Below are positions 1 to 9,172 of a DNA stretch of 64,000 nucleotides, in pieces (position 1 is the stretch's first letter; each line of letters begins with the position of its first letter). Source of the DNA: an uncultured Lachnospiraceae bacterium (GTDB lineage: Bacteria > Bacillota > Clostridia > Lachnospirales > Lachnospiraceae); contig CANQRR010000012.1 in NCBI GenBank assembly GCA_947626285.1, forward strand, positions 1-64,000, in the 5' to 3' direction. The notes beneath the pieces are model-generated. The model ran no database searches and was not told the origin of the DNA. It worked only from the letters and a program-made list of their open reading frames with translations. The translations under genes and the position numbers were made by a program.

Positions 1-752
1 TTCTGCTCAGCGCCACGATAATGGTCTGCTATTTTCCGGATAACCGTATCCGCATAGTCTTTATATGTCGGGGGATCTCTGAACTGTTCCTTCAGTTCCG
101 GCTCAAGATCCCCGAACATTCCGCTCCCGATATCTATATATTCCAGAGGATAGCTGAAGCATGAACCCACAACTGCAAGAAGCTTGTCCGCCCTGGTTTT
201 CCAAGCCTCCAGCCCGCGGGCCCTGCTGATGTGGAAATGTATCCCGTTTACCGAAATGTTCGGTTCCCGGTCCAGCATATCCACCGCCTTCTTAAAGTCC
301 CCATTTTCCAGATCAAACCCAAATCTCGAATGAAGTTCGTTTCCTATATCAAAGTTTACCCGTACCGCCACTTTGAAATTCTGTCCCCGGTTCCGCTTTG
401 CAAGGGATATCGTCCGCATAAGATCCAGCCGGTTATCTATATGCAGATGCCCTCCGGAGAGAAGGCATTCCTCAAGCATCTTCCCCTTTCCAGGACCATT
501 ATATAAAATCCGGTCATCAGGAAATCCCAGTCTTCGTGCCAGCTGGTATTCCATATCCGAAACAACTTCCGCATAGCCACCCAGCTCCTTTACAATTCCG
601 CATACGGCGGGTGTATAGTTTGTCTTGAAGGAATACGCGATCCGATAATATGGATAGACTGCTTTGAATGTGTCTTCCAGCTCATGATAATTCTCTATAA
701 ATTGGTCTGCATAGAACACATAGTATGGGGTTTTTAATCCGGCTGTGAGCAT
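1..752 (-). CDS. PLP-dependent decarboxylase, LysA/diaminopimelate decarboxylase-like (3' end cut by window edge)
   Basis: Minus-strand reading from ATG at 752 gives MLTAGLKTPYYVFYADQFIENYHELEDTFKAVYPYYRIAYSFKTNY..., typical of the fold-III PLP barrel (YSFKTN Lys motif, GIHFHI). Open to the window start, so absent from the ORF track. Confidence 0.75.
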   Translation of the reverse strand, partial: MLTAGLKTPYYVFYADQFIENYHELEDTFKAVYPYYRIAYSFKTNYTPAVCGIVKELGGYAEVVSDMEYQLARRLGFPDDRILYNGPGKGKMLEECLLSGGHLHIDNRLDLMRTISLAKRNRGQNFKVAVRVNFDIGNELHSRFGFDLENGDFKKAVDMLDREPNISVNGIHFHISRARGLEAWKTRADKLLAVVGSCFSYPLEYIDIGSGMFGDLEPELKEQFRDPPTYKDYADTVIRKIADHYRGAEQ

Positions 753-801
753 AGTAACCCTGTCCCTATTCCCAGTTTCTGTATCCTTTTGCGTTTATTG
801 T

Positions 802-2398
802 TTATCGTTTCGCCATCATTACCGGGCATGCCCATACCGAAAGGAGAACTCCTGCAACAACAATTCCAAGCAAAACGGTTAATTTTAAATAGGTCCTTGT
901 TTTCCTGACCTCAATAACATCCTTTTCCTCTTCAGGAATGAGAAACAGCTGTTTTCTGGCATTTTTCTCTTCTTCTGTTACACTGGTCATCATAGAGCCC
1001 GTCACCAGTGCAATTATATTCACAACGATACCCACAACTGTCGGGTCCAAAAAGACCGGCAATGCTGCCCCTGTCAGGGATGTATAGAGTTTCACAGAAA
1101 AGCAGGCGATAAACCCGGCGAGCATACCGCAGAACGCCCCTGTTTTGGTTACACGTTTACTTAGGATACTCGCTACAGCTACTGGCATCCAGGAACTTGC
1201 CACAATGGATCCGCCAAAAAACATGATCCAAAAAATCTGCGGCGGATTAAATATCGCAAGCAACAGCACAAGCACACTCACTACTGTCATGGTGATCCGC
1301 CCGATCCGAATGGTGTTACCCTTTCCTTTGCATATATCATTGGCAACTGAGGAGCCAATCAACGACAGAAACGTTGTTGCGGAGGATATCCCGGCTGCCA
1401 GGACACCTGTCAGCATTACGATCCCAAGTCCCTTTGGAAGGACATTCATCGAAGCCCATATTAAAACATGAGATGCCGATCCCAAATTGGGATTCAGCAG
1501 GTTCACAGTTACGGCCGACATTCCGACCAGAAGTTCCAGAAAGAAAATGCCCAATGCCGAATATAAAGAAGAGCGCACTACCACATGCTCATTTTTTGCC
1601 ATCAGATATCTGCTTGACTGCCACGGACCTACCATGCATACAGACATCCATACGATCCCATATACGATTCCCCACACGACATTCGTAGCCCCGTTTGAAT
1701 ATAAGTAGTTTGTGTTCCCGCCCCAGGAGAGAAGTCCGGTTTTGTCCCCCCCCCTGTACATAATTTACGAGCCTGTCAACGATGCTGAACCAGCCGCCTG
1801 CCCGATTTGTTATAAGCAATGCCCCCACTATCAAGCCAATGGTAAAAAAAGCAAACATAATCGTGTCTGTGATAAGCACCCCTGCTGCGCCAGATGTGAC
1901 TGATACAAGTAAAAAAACAACCAGCGCAAGGAAAATGCACAGGTTGTAATCGACCCCGGTGACAACGTTCATAAGGGTTCCGATTCCCTGCATGATCGAC
2001 AGCAGGTAAACAGTCATTGTGACAATGGCAGTAACTGTAGCAAGTTTTCTCATTCTTTCCGAACAGAACCGTTTCCCAAAAAATTCAGGAATGGTCAGAA
2101 CTTTGCTCCTTCTCAGGTATCTTCCAAAGAAAACAGCACCGTATATATAGCCTGTCACCTGCATGGTAGCAAGTATCGTCATGGGGGAAAACAATCCACT
2201 GTAATACTCCCCCGCATCCCCCATAAACATGCCTGTACTTGCATAAGACGCAATCATAGAACCTACAATCAAAAGCAATGGGGCTCTTCTTCCAGCCACA
2301 TAAAAGTCGTTAGCATCCTTCACTTTCCTGCTGATCAGGAATCCAGCAACAATATAAATCAGAAAGGATACACACATACCCATAAAATAAATATTCAT
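802..2398 (-). pseudogene. Sodium:solute symporter (SSS family), frameshifted at a G(9) tract
   Basis: N-terminal ORF 1589..2398 and C-terminal ORF 802..1761 together form one SSS transporter. They are joined at C(9) on the + strand, 1746..1754. Eight Gs would give the continuous reading NYVQGGDKTGLLSWGG. Confidence 0.8.
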
Positions 2399-2499
2399 TA
2401 CATCTTCTCCCTGTCCTCATCCCTACCCATATATACATAACAAATTATTCCGGATACCATCACCCAAATTCCCAATCCAACCGCCAGTACCGCTTCCAT
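2398..2499 (-). CDS. 33-aa single-TM peptide, candidate symporter small accessory protein
   Basis: MEAVLAVGLGIWVMVSGIICYVYMGRDEDREKM; its TAA overlaps the symporter ATG (TAATG), implying translational coupling. Not in the ORF track because of length. Confidence 0.6.
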   Translation of the reverse strand: MEAVLAVGLGIWVMVSGIICYVYMGRDEDREKM

Positions 2500-2519
2500 T
2501 GCTAATCATACCGCCTTTC

Positions 2520-3647
2520 TTAATGCCGCATTCTTGTGAGCTTATACCACATAAATGAAAAGAATGGAAAGTAATCTTTCCGTCCCCGATAAAGCTTCGC
2601 GTTCACATTTTTGTATTGTTTCATCCATTCCTTATGGCTGAGCATGCCTGTTTTAACCCTTACATCATAATCAAAGCATTCTGCCATCGTTGTAAAACCA
2701 TCCGGAATTTTCTTGTAACAGTCTTCCGGAATTTTACCCTGTAACATGGCTTCACACCATAGGGTCACATCAGGCATTCCCGCAACCGTAGTAGACCACC
2801 CATTTACAGTGTTTCGAAAATTGATTTCAAGGAAATACAGCTTTCCATCTTCACTGACCATAAATTCAAACTCAAAGATTCCCTCAAAACCGATTTCTGA
2901 TATCATTGCGGAGGCTTTCCGGATAAACTCCCGATCTTCAACATTTTTGTTAACCCAAAATGGGGCGTATTTATCCGGAATATGGTAAACCTCATTATTT
3001 TGCATACTAAAAAATACATCCTGTCCGTGTTTCACACTGAATCCTTCATATGACTGCTCATCCGTCTTTTGGATATATTCCTGTAGCAAAATTGATGCAC
3101 TATGGATATTCTTATAAGCCTCTCTTAATTCTTCTTCATTGTTACAGACAAACACTATATTTTTCCATTCCAGTCCAAAGGAATTGATCGCTTTTGTGAT
3201 CACCGGATACTTAATGTCATTTGGGATTTCTCCCGTTTGAACCTTCCATGTCCTTGGAATTGAAAAGCCATGTTTGACCGCCAGAGCACAAATCTCATCT
3301 TTATTCATATATTTCCTGATATTCCCCGCTGCCCCAGCATTATAAAATATAAAGTAATCTTTCAGCTCATCATAATGCTTGTCCAGCGTCATGACCGTCA
3401 CGTCATCACCTGTCAGGATGAAAGATTTTTCCCCATTTTTTCGAGCAAACTTTGATAATATCAGTTCTATCCCTGCTTCCGGATTATCAACATAGTACTT
3501 TTCTTTTACATACCTGCTTCTGCCTACCAGGCGCGGCTCACTTTTTACAACCACAACAATCGGTCGAATTCCAGCTTCCCCCAACGTTCGAACAATCCCT
3601 AACGGATTGTAATGATCTTTGCTCACAAAAACTATATATTTACGCAT
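2520..3647 (-). CDS. ATP-grasp domain protein (carboxylate-amine ligase-like)
   Basis: 375 aa; MRKYIVFVSKDHYNPLGIVRTLGEAG... with ATP-grasp features (LLQEYI, FEFEFMVSEDGKLYFLEINFRN). Confidence 0.8.
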   Translation of the reverse strand: MRKYIVFVSKDHYNPLGIVRTLGEAGIRPIVVVVKSEPRLVGRSRYVKEKYYVDNPEAGIELILSKFARKNGEKSFILTGDDVTVMTLDKHYDELKDYFIFYNAGAAGNIRKYMNKDEICALAVKHGFSIPRTWKVQTGEIPNDIKYPVITKAINSFGLEWKNIVFVCNNEEELREAYKNIHSASILLQEYIQKTDEQSYEGFSVKHGQDVFFSMQNNEVYHIPDKYAPFWVNKNVEDREFIRKASAMISEIGFEGIFEFEFMVSEDGKLYFLEINFRNTVNGWSTTVAGMPDVTLWCEAMLQGKIPEDCYKKIPDGFTTMAECFDYDVRVKTGMLSHKEWMKQYKNVNAKLYRGRKDYFPFFSFMWYKLTRMRH

Positions 3648-3678
3648 CCCGTATCCCTTAATTCCCTTATTATTTCGC

Positions 3679-4329
3679 TTATCTTGTTTCCCACTCCCTT
3701 ATGACTGCTTCAGGAATGTCTATTGTCTCCCTGTACCTATTAAGATGTGGGCGGTCATCCGCGCCATAATCCGTTTTCAGCCTGTCTGATAATATTTTAA
3801 ACGTAGACAAAACCACTCTGACATCCATAAGGAATGTCACATGCTCCGCATAATAGATCTCATACTTAAACTGGGTCTCCCAGTCACATGTGGCTGTCCC
3901 GCCCACCCCGTCAGGCGGGATCAGCCCTCCACGGACCTGGTGGCGTTTTCTTTCTTCCGGGTAGAAATACGGTCCATAATAAGTCGGAAGCGGACGCGGC
4001 CCCACAAAGGACATATCCCCTTTTAGAATGGAGAAAAGTTCAGGAAGTTCGTCTAAAGAAGAGGATCTCAATAAAATGCCAAACTTCGTAAGACGGTCCT
4101 TCTCCGGTAATAAATTCCCGTTCTCGTCTTTTGCGTCTGTCATCGACCTGAATTTATAAAGCGTAAATGCTTTTTCATCTTTACCAATTCTCCGCTGGCT
4201 GAACAGTATAGGGGAGCCCATGTTCCAAAAAACGCAGATGCCAAGTACGACATACACCGGAAGCAGAACCAAAATCGCAACCAGGGATATCACGATGTCA
4301 AACAGCCGCTTTATATATTTCCGGTACAT
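3679..4329 (-). CDS. Polyprenyl-phosphate sugar-1-phosphate transferase (PglC/WcaJ-type catalytic domain)
   Basis: LFDIVISLVAILVLLPVYVVLG, QRRIGKDEKAFTLYKFRSM, LDELPELFSILKGDMSFVGPRPL. Confidence 0.93.
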   Translation of the reverse strand: MYRKYIKRLFDIVISLVAILVLLPVYVVLGICVFWNMGSPILFSQRRIGKDEKAFTLYKFRSMTDAKDENGNLLPEKDRLTKFGILLRSSSLDELPELFSILKGDMSFVGPRPLPTYYGPYFYPEERKRHQVRGGLIPPDGVGGTATCDWETQFKYEIYYAEHVTFLMDVRVVLSTFKILSDRLKTDYGADDRPHLNRYRETIDIPEAVIREWETR

Positions 4330-4354
4330 CTCTTCTCCTCATCCGGCGGTCAGC

Positions 4355-5026
4355 CTATAACGCGCTGAACACACACTCAAATGCTTCCGCGTAATCGCAG
4401 CCGGCTTCTGCCCCTCGGTAGGCCGCAAGACCGGTGATTGCTTCCTCGGAGCGCGGATGCGGGTATTTACGCATAACGCCTGTATACGCGGCCAGGGCGT
4501 TAAGTTTTATATCCAGGCCCCTTTTCCCGATCTCCACAAAATAGTTTGGCAGGAAACGGTTTGCTGAGGAATTCAAGGACCACTCCGTACTCGATGGGAC
4601 CTCCATATACATCAAAAGTTTCAAGGCCGGAACGCCTTCCTTCCGCTGGAACAATCTGGAGGCTGCCTGGGCTGCCCTGCTTGTTTCCTGATGGTCTATG
4701 TTCGTATCGGAAGGATGATGGGTAACGATCCCTTCCGCCTGCCATTCCTCTATGCAGGATTCAATGAATCTCACCAGATCCAGGTGCGGGACCGTGTTCA
4801 TTTTGATATTTGGGAAATCCGCATGATATACCTTAGCGATCCCCAGCAGGGACATCGCTTTCGCCTCATCTTCCTGCAAAGTCGCCGAGAGATTTTGCCT
4901 GGCTGCCGCATGTCCACTCATGACGGCAATCGCCACCTTGTGTCCCTGTTCAATGAGCTTGCGTATGGTCGCACCGGCCCCTAAAACTTCGTCATCCGGA
5001 TGCGCTACTACTATCAGATAATTCAT
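4355..5026 (-). CDS. PIG-L family (LmbE-like) deacetylase
   Basis: MNYLIVVAHPDDEVLGAGATIRKL: PIG-L AHPDDE motif. RBS AAAGGAA before ATG at 5026. Confidence 0.93.
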   Translation of the reverse strand: MNYLIVVAHPDDEVLGAGATIRKLIEQGHKVAIAVMSGHAAARQNLSATLQEDEAKAMSLLGIAKVYHADFPNIKMNTVPHLDLVRFIESCIEEWQAEGIVTHHPSDTNIDHQETSRAAQAASRLFQRKEGVPALKLLMYMEVPSSTEWSLNSSANRFLPNYFVEIGKRGLDIKLNALAAYTGVMRKYPHPRSEEAITGLAAYRGAEAGCDYAEAFECVFSAL

Positions 5027-5097
5027 AGCCAGATTCCTTTCAATCAATTAGAAGCCCCAAAATGTCAGCCTTTCTTTTTGAAATGAATTTTCCCACT

Positions 5098-5790
5098 CTA
5101 CGCCGACGCATAGCCTCTCTGCACTTTGTTCTCCTGCGGGACCACCGCCACATGCCTCAGGACCCGGTACACATTCTTCCCGGTCTCGTCCTTCGTGATC
5201 TCCAGCACGCCGTAGTGCCCTGTCCCCGGCGGCGGTGCGATGACTGCTTTCCCGTGATAGAGCATCTCCACGTCCACATCATCCTTCACCAGTATCCCCA
5301 GCGGCAGCACCGTGTCCTCGCCCCAGAGTTCCCTGCGGACTTTGGCGAAACGACTGGCGAAACGGACCCTCTCGACACCGTCCAGAAGGTATTCCAGGGG
5401 ACCGTAGACCCGGTAACTGTCCCCCTCCGCCGTCTCACGGATCATGTAGGAGACCGGCACGGTATGGTCCTTCCCTGAGATCACCTCAAGGAGCTGCGCA
5501 TCCTGCTCCGGCAGCGGGAACATGCTCAGGTAGCCTGTCGAGATCAGTTTCCATATGGCCGGGATCTTCTCCAACCGCCGAAAAAGCGGCTCCGTGTCCC
5601 TGCAGGTCAGGAAGACGCAACCGGGAAACAAAACCTCCGGTTCGATCCGGTTCAGCTGCTGTTTCCGCAGGTTCCGCTCGTTATAGATGACGAAAACGTC
5701 ATCATACAGAAAAGGCGGAACAGTGCGCCGTATCTCCTTCACCAGCGCTTCCTCTCCGCCATACCATGTCTTCAGTTTGTACCAGAGCAT
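5098..5790 (-). CDS. loaP: NusG-paralog antiterminator, LoaP-like
   Basis: MLWYKLKTWYGGEEALVKEIRR...FPGCVFLTC...(NGN) plus C-terminal KOW-like part. RBS GGAAGGAGG before ATG 5790. First gene of a leftward sugar/biosynthetic operon. A standard nusG is separately present at 26904. Confidence 0.75.
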   Translation of the reverse strand: MLWYKLKTWYGGEEALVKEIRRTVPPFLYDDVFVIYNERNLRKQQLNRIEPEVLFPGCVFLTCRDTEPLFRRLEKIPAIWKLISTGYLSMFPLPEQDAQLLEVISGKDHTVPVSYMIRETAEGDSYRVYGPLEYLLDGVERVRFASRFAKVRRELWGEDTVLPLGILVKDDVDVEMLYHGKAVIAPPPGTGHYGVLEITKDETGKNVYRVLRHVAVVPQENKVQRGYASA

Positions 5791-5980
5791 CCGATTGCCT
5801 CCTTCCATCCGGCCTGATGCCTGTAAATCCCTGTAAATCTTTACAAATTTATGCAAATATCTGTAGCACAACACAGCCACCGTCCAATACCGCTCTCCTG
5901 TCCTGAAACGGTCATTAGGGGTAGGCTCCGCCATTCCGTCCCGTCCTTCCGGTCGGCTCGGATGCCTGCTGCCCCATGAA

Positions 5981-6018
5981 ATATGCCGGAGCGTTACATA
6001 AAAACTTGTCCGGCATAT
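5981..6018 (-). promoter_or_regulatory. Leader-RNA hairpin upstream of loaP
   Basis: Perfect 10-bp inverted repeat ATATGCCGGA (5981-5990) / TCCGGCATAT (6009-6018) with an 18-nt loop. Confidence 0.5.
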
Positions 6019-6135
6019 GCGGTGGCCGCTATGACCCCTTTCCGAAAAACGTCGCCTCTGGGCTCACGTATCCCATCCAGGTTTTCATCTGATAAAACAA
6101 TCGTCCGGCTGTCAGGAAATACTGATGATAGAGTG

Positions 6136-6365
6136 TGTCGTAGAGTTGGATACTCTACGACATTCTTCATTTAAATACATGGCCGCAAACCTACATAAAT
6201 ACGTACTTCTATATGAAAAATGGATTCGTGAACCCGGCGTTTTCTACAAAGTATAAGGAGATGTTTTTCGGCGAATAATATTGACAAAATGCGCATTCTT
6301 TTGTACAATGCCTATGATAAATGTTTCGGCAATAAGAATGTCGTAGAGTATCCAACTCTACGACA
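6136..6365. repeat. Candidate invertible promoter segment with 32-bp perfect inverted repeats
   Basis: TGTCGTAGAGTTGGATACTCTACGACATTCTT at 6136-6167; its exact reverse complement at 6334-6365. Each copy has 10-bp palindromic arms GTCGTAGAGT/ACTCTACGAC around asymmetric core TGGAT. Confidence 0.8.
6281..6309 (+). promoter_or_regulatory. Sigma-A promoter inside the inverted-repeat segment, pointing right
   Basis: TTGACA (6281-6286), 17-bp spacer, TACAAT (6304-6309). Confidence 0.75.
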
Positions 6366-6391
6366 TTTTGCGTTTCCGTGTGCCTTTGTGC

Positions 6392-6419
6392 TTGACTTTG
6401 TTTCCCAATATTATATAAT
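6392..6419 (+). promoter_or_regulatory. Fixed sigma-A promoter outside the inverted-repeat segment
   Basis: TTGACT (6392-6397), 16-bp spacer, TATAAT (6414-6419), ahead of the SGNH gene. Confidence 0.65.
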
Positions 6420-6476
6420 ATTATTTTATGGTGATTTAGATAGAATGAATCGGATTCACAGGAGATAATGCCAACC

Positions 6477-7529
6477 ATGAAACCACAAAAGCGCAGACGC
6501 AAAAGAAGGCGGGACAGACTCGTCCTGAACCTTTTGATCCTAGTCACTCTGGTGCTTGTCGTCTTCGAGGGGAAACTGATCTACACGATGTTCACTCATC
6601 GTTCCTCTTTGACGGAAGCGCGTGCCACGAATTCTTCCGGCACGGCGGTCTCGTCCGGCGGTTCGGTCGTGGAGTCTGAGCCGGAGCGCCGTCAGCCCGC
6701 GGTCTCTCTTCCGGAAGTCACGGACGGCGCGTACGGAGAGATGGTGCTTGCCGGCCTTCCGGAGAAGCTGAGCGCGACGGTTCGCGAGACGGAGCCTGAG
6801 ACATTGCCTACCGTTTCGGATCCGGACAGCCCGGCGATCGTCCCGAAGTCGGATACTTCCGTCGACGATTCCTATTTCGCGGATGCCGTGTTCATCGGCG
6901 ATTCCCGGATGGAGGGCTTCCGCAATGCATCCGGCATCACACAGGGGCGCTTCTTCACGAGCGTGGGCATGTCCCTCTCTTCGATGAAGAGCGATCCGGT
7001 TATTTCTACTCCGGATGGCAATATCACGGTTGCCGCCGCGCTCTCTGGCGGCAGTTACCGCAAAATCTACATCATGCTCGGCACCAACGATCTGGGCGAG
7101 TACAACTGGGATTCATTCCGGGAAGGGTTTATCGCGACTATGGACCGCTTTCGGGAGATCCAGCCGGATGCGATCATCTACGTGTGCAGTGTGATCTATG
7201 TAGACGAGTCGCGCGCGGCCTCCACAGAATATGTCAACAACGCAAACGTCGACAAGATCAATTCGATCCTGCTGGACATCTGTGAGGAAGAAGACTACTA
7301 CTATCTTGACCTCAACGAGATCCTGTCCAACGGCTACGGTTCGCTGATCGACGGGGCTTCCAGCGACGGGGTCCATCTGTACGCGGAATATTGCGAGCAG
7401 ATGCTCAACTACCTGAAGAGCCATTACATAGAGGTGCCGGAGTCCGACGAACCGGAAAGCGGTGGTGTGACTGCCGCCGAGACGGAGTCCGAATCAGAGA
7501 CAGACGGCGCGGGCGGCAGCGAAGCATGA
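6477..7529 (+). CDS. SGNH/GDSL hydrolase family membrane-anchored protein
   Basis: N-terminal TM segment after a KR-rich stretch; FIGDSRMEGF, MLGTNDLG, DGVHLYAEY blocks. RBS AGGAGA fits ATG 6477 better than ATG 6468. Confidence 0.8.
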   Translation: MKPQKRRRKRRRDRLVLNLLILVTLVLVVFEGKLIYTMFTHRSSLTEARATNSSGTAVSSGGSVVESEPERRQPAVSLPEVTDGAYGEMVLAGLPEKLSATVRETEPETLPTVSDPDSPAIVPKSDTSVDDSYFADAVFIGDSRMEGFRNASGITQGRFFTSVGMSLSSMKSDPVISTPDGNITVAAALSGGSYRKIYIMLGTNDLGEYNWDSFREGFIATMDRFREIQPDAIIYVCSVIYVDESRAASTEYVNNANVDKINSILLDICEEEDYYYLDLNEILSNGYGSLIDGASSDGVHLYAEYCEQMLNYLKSHYIEVPESDEPESGGVTAAETESESETDGAGGSEA

Positions 7530-7585
7530 GCAATAAGATATATCTGAGGCTGCCGCTTTGTATGAATGAAGGGAGATAAATAATT

Positions 7586-8053
7586 ATGAAGAAAATGACA
7601 CTATTCCTCTGCGCGGCGGTTGCGGCGCTCAGCCTGACGGCTTGCGGAGGCAAGAAAGAAAAAGAAGTATCGGTCGATGTGCCGAAGCTCGCAGACGAGC
7701 TCTTGGGTACCGTCACCTCCGATCAGCTCACGGAGACGGCGTCGGATATGCTTGCGTCGATCTACTTCTATGAGCCGGACGATGTCGCGTCTGCCGTGGC
7801 TTACGCGAGCTCCGGGGCGACCGCCTGTGAGGTGGCTGTGATTCAGTCGAAGGACTCCGGAAACACAGATGAGATCGAGAAGCTGTTTCAGACCAGAGTC
7901 GACAATCAGTCCGCGCTGTACGCCTCCTACAATGAGGGTGAGGTCGCGAAGCTCGACGACGCGATCATCGAGAGCGCCGGTGCCTACACAGTGCTTTGCG
8001 TCTGCGACGATCCGGATGCGGCGAAAAAGATCCTTGAGGGCTACGGATTCTGA
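7586..8053 (+). CDS. DUF4358-like lipoprotein
   Basis: Lipobox LSLTACGG; small secreted protein directly after the SGNH gene, an arrangement familiar in Lachnospiraceae. Confidence 0.6.
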   Translation: MKKMTLFLCAAVAALSLTACGGKKEKEVSVDVPKLADELLGTVTSDQLTETASDMLASIYFYEPDDVASAVAYASSGATACEVAVIQSKDSGNTDEIEKLFQTRVDNQSALYASYNEGEVAKLDDAIIESAGAYTVLCVCDDPDAAKKILEGYGF

Positions 8054-8146
8054 TATCGGCAGTATTTCAGAGAAAGAGCGCGTCACATATTTGTTTGGGA
8101 ATGGTACCGGGCAGATACGCGGCGCGCTTTTCTTTACGGTTTCCGA

Positions 8147-9043
8147 TTACAGTATCAAAAGCTTTCTCAAGTCCGGAATTCCCCAGCCTTGCCGGTTTTT
8201 CGGCAGTCTGAGGTCGACCGCCGCTTCCCTCAGCCGCATCTTCACCTGCACATTGGTCAGATATGGTTCCTGCTCCAGCAGCAGCGCAATGCAGCCGCTC
8301 ACTGCGGGCGCCGCCATCGAAGTCCCGCTTTTGCGCGCATAATACTGTCCCTGCCGCCAGCGCGCGGAACAGGAGACGATATTCGTGCCCGGCGCGACAA
8401 GCTCCGGCTTGCAGACGCATTCCTGTGTCGGCCCGCAGCCGGAATAATTGGCGTTTACGTTTCCCTGCCGGCGCCAGAACTGATTTGAGGAGCCGACCGT
8501 GATCACTTTCCTGCTGTTGCCGGGCGCGGTAATACTCATCGGTCCCGGTCCCATGTTTCCCGCCGCTGCCACGACGACCAGTCCGCTGTCCCAGGCGCGC
8601 TCCACATAATCCACGAGCAGCCTGGATCCCTCGTCGTCCTCTCCTCTTGTCGTCCCCGCCGATATGTTCATGATGCGGATATGATAGCGTTCCCTGTTGG
8701 CGATCACCCACTCGATTCCCCGGAAGATATCGATGAGACTCCCCTGCCCTTTGCTGTCCAACACTTTGACATGAAGCAGATTGCACTCCGGCGCGATCCC
8801 GCAATATCTCCCCATTGAGCTTCTTCCATCTCCGCCCAGTATTCCGCTGACATGGCTCCCGTGCGACGCGTCGTCGTAGCATTCTGTCCTTCCGTGTATC
8901 ATATCCACAAATCCTACAATACGATCCGCGTAGTCCGGATGTCTGCAGACTCCGGAATCCAACACCGCAACCGTAATTCCCCGTCCCGTGATTCCTGCCT
9001 TGTGGATCTCGTCCGCATGAAGCTTCGCTCTGACATGATCCAT
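8147..9043 (-). CDS. S8 family (subtilisin-like) peptidase
   Basis: Asp VAVLDSGVCRHPDY, His HGSHVSGILGG, Ser GTSMAAPAVSG. Confidence 0.93.
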   Translation of the reverse strand: MDHVRAKLHADEIHKAGITGRGITVAVLDSGVCRHPDYADRIVGFVDMIHGRTECYDDASHGSHVSGILGGDGRSSMGRYCGIAPECNLLHVKVLDSKGQGSLIDIFRGIEWVIANRERYHIRIMNISAGTTRGEDDEGSRLLVDYVERAWDSGLVVVAAAGNMGPGPMSITAPGNSRKVITVGSSNQFWRRQGNVNANYSGCGPTQECVCKPELVAPGTNIVSCSARWRQGQYYARKSGTSMAAPAVSGCIALLLEQEPYLTNVQVKMRLREAAVDLRLPKNRQGWGIPDLRKLLIL

Positions 9044-9172
9044 AATACTGCCCTCCCGCTATCAGGATATGCACAAAAAGCATGGGCGTGCAAAAAAGGA
9101 CATCCCTCCGGCCATTTGGCTTTTGGGACATCCTCGCAGTCGGTCCTGTTCTTTTCGAAAGCTCTCCCATCG

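Noticed and set aside
6136-6365. Interpretation of the two palindromes as just a pair of terminators
   Set aside because: Identity extends beyond the hairpin arms to a full 32 bp, the asymmetric core is inverted between copies, and neither is followed by a proper U-tract; still listed as the main alternative to test.
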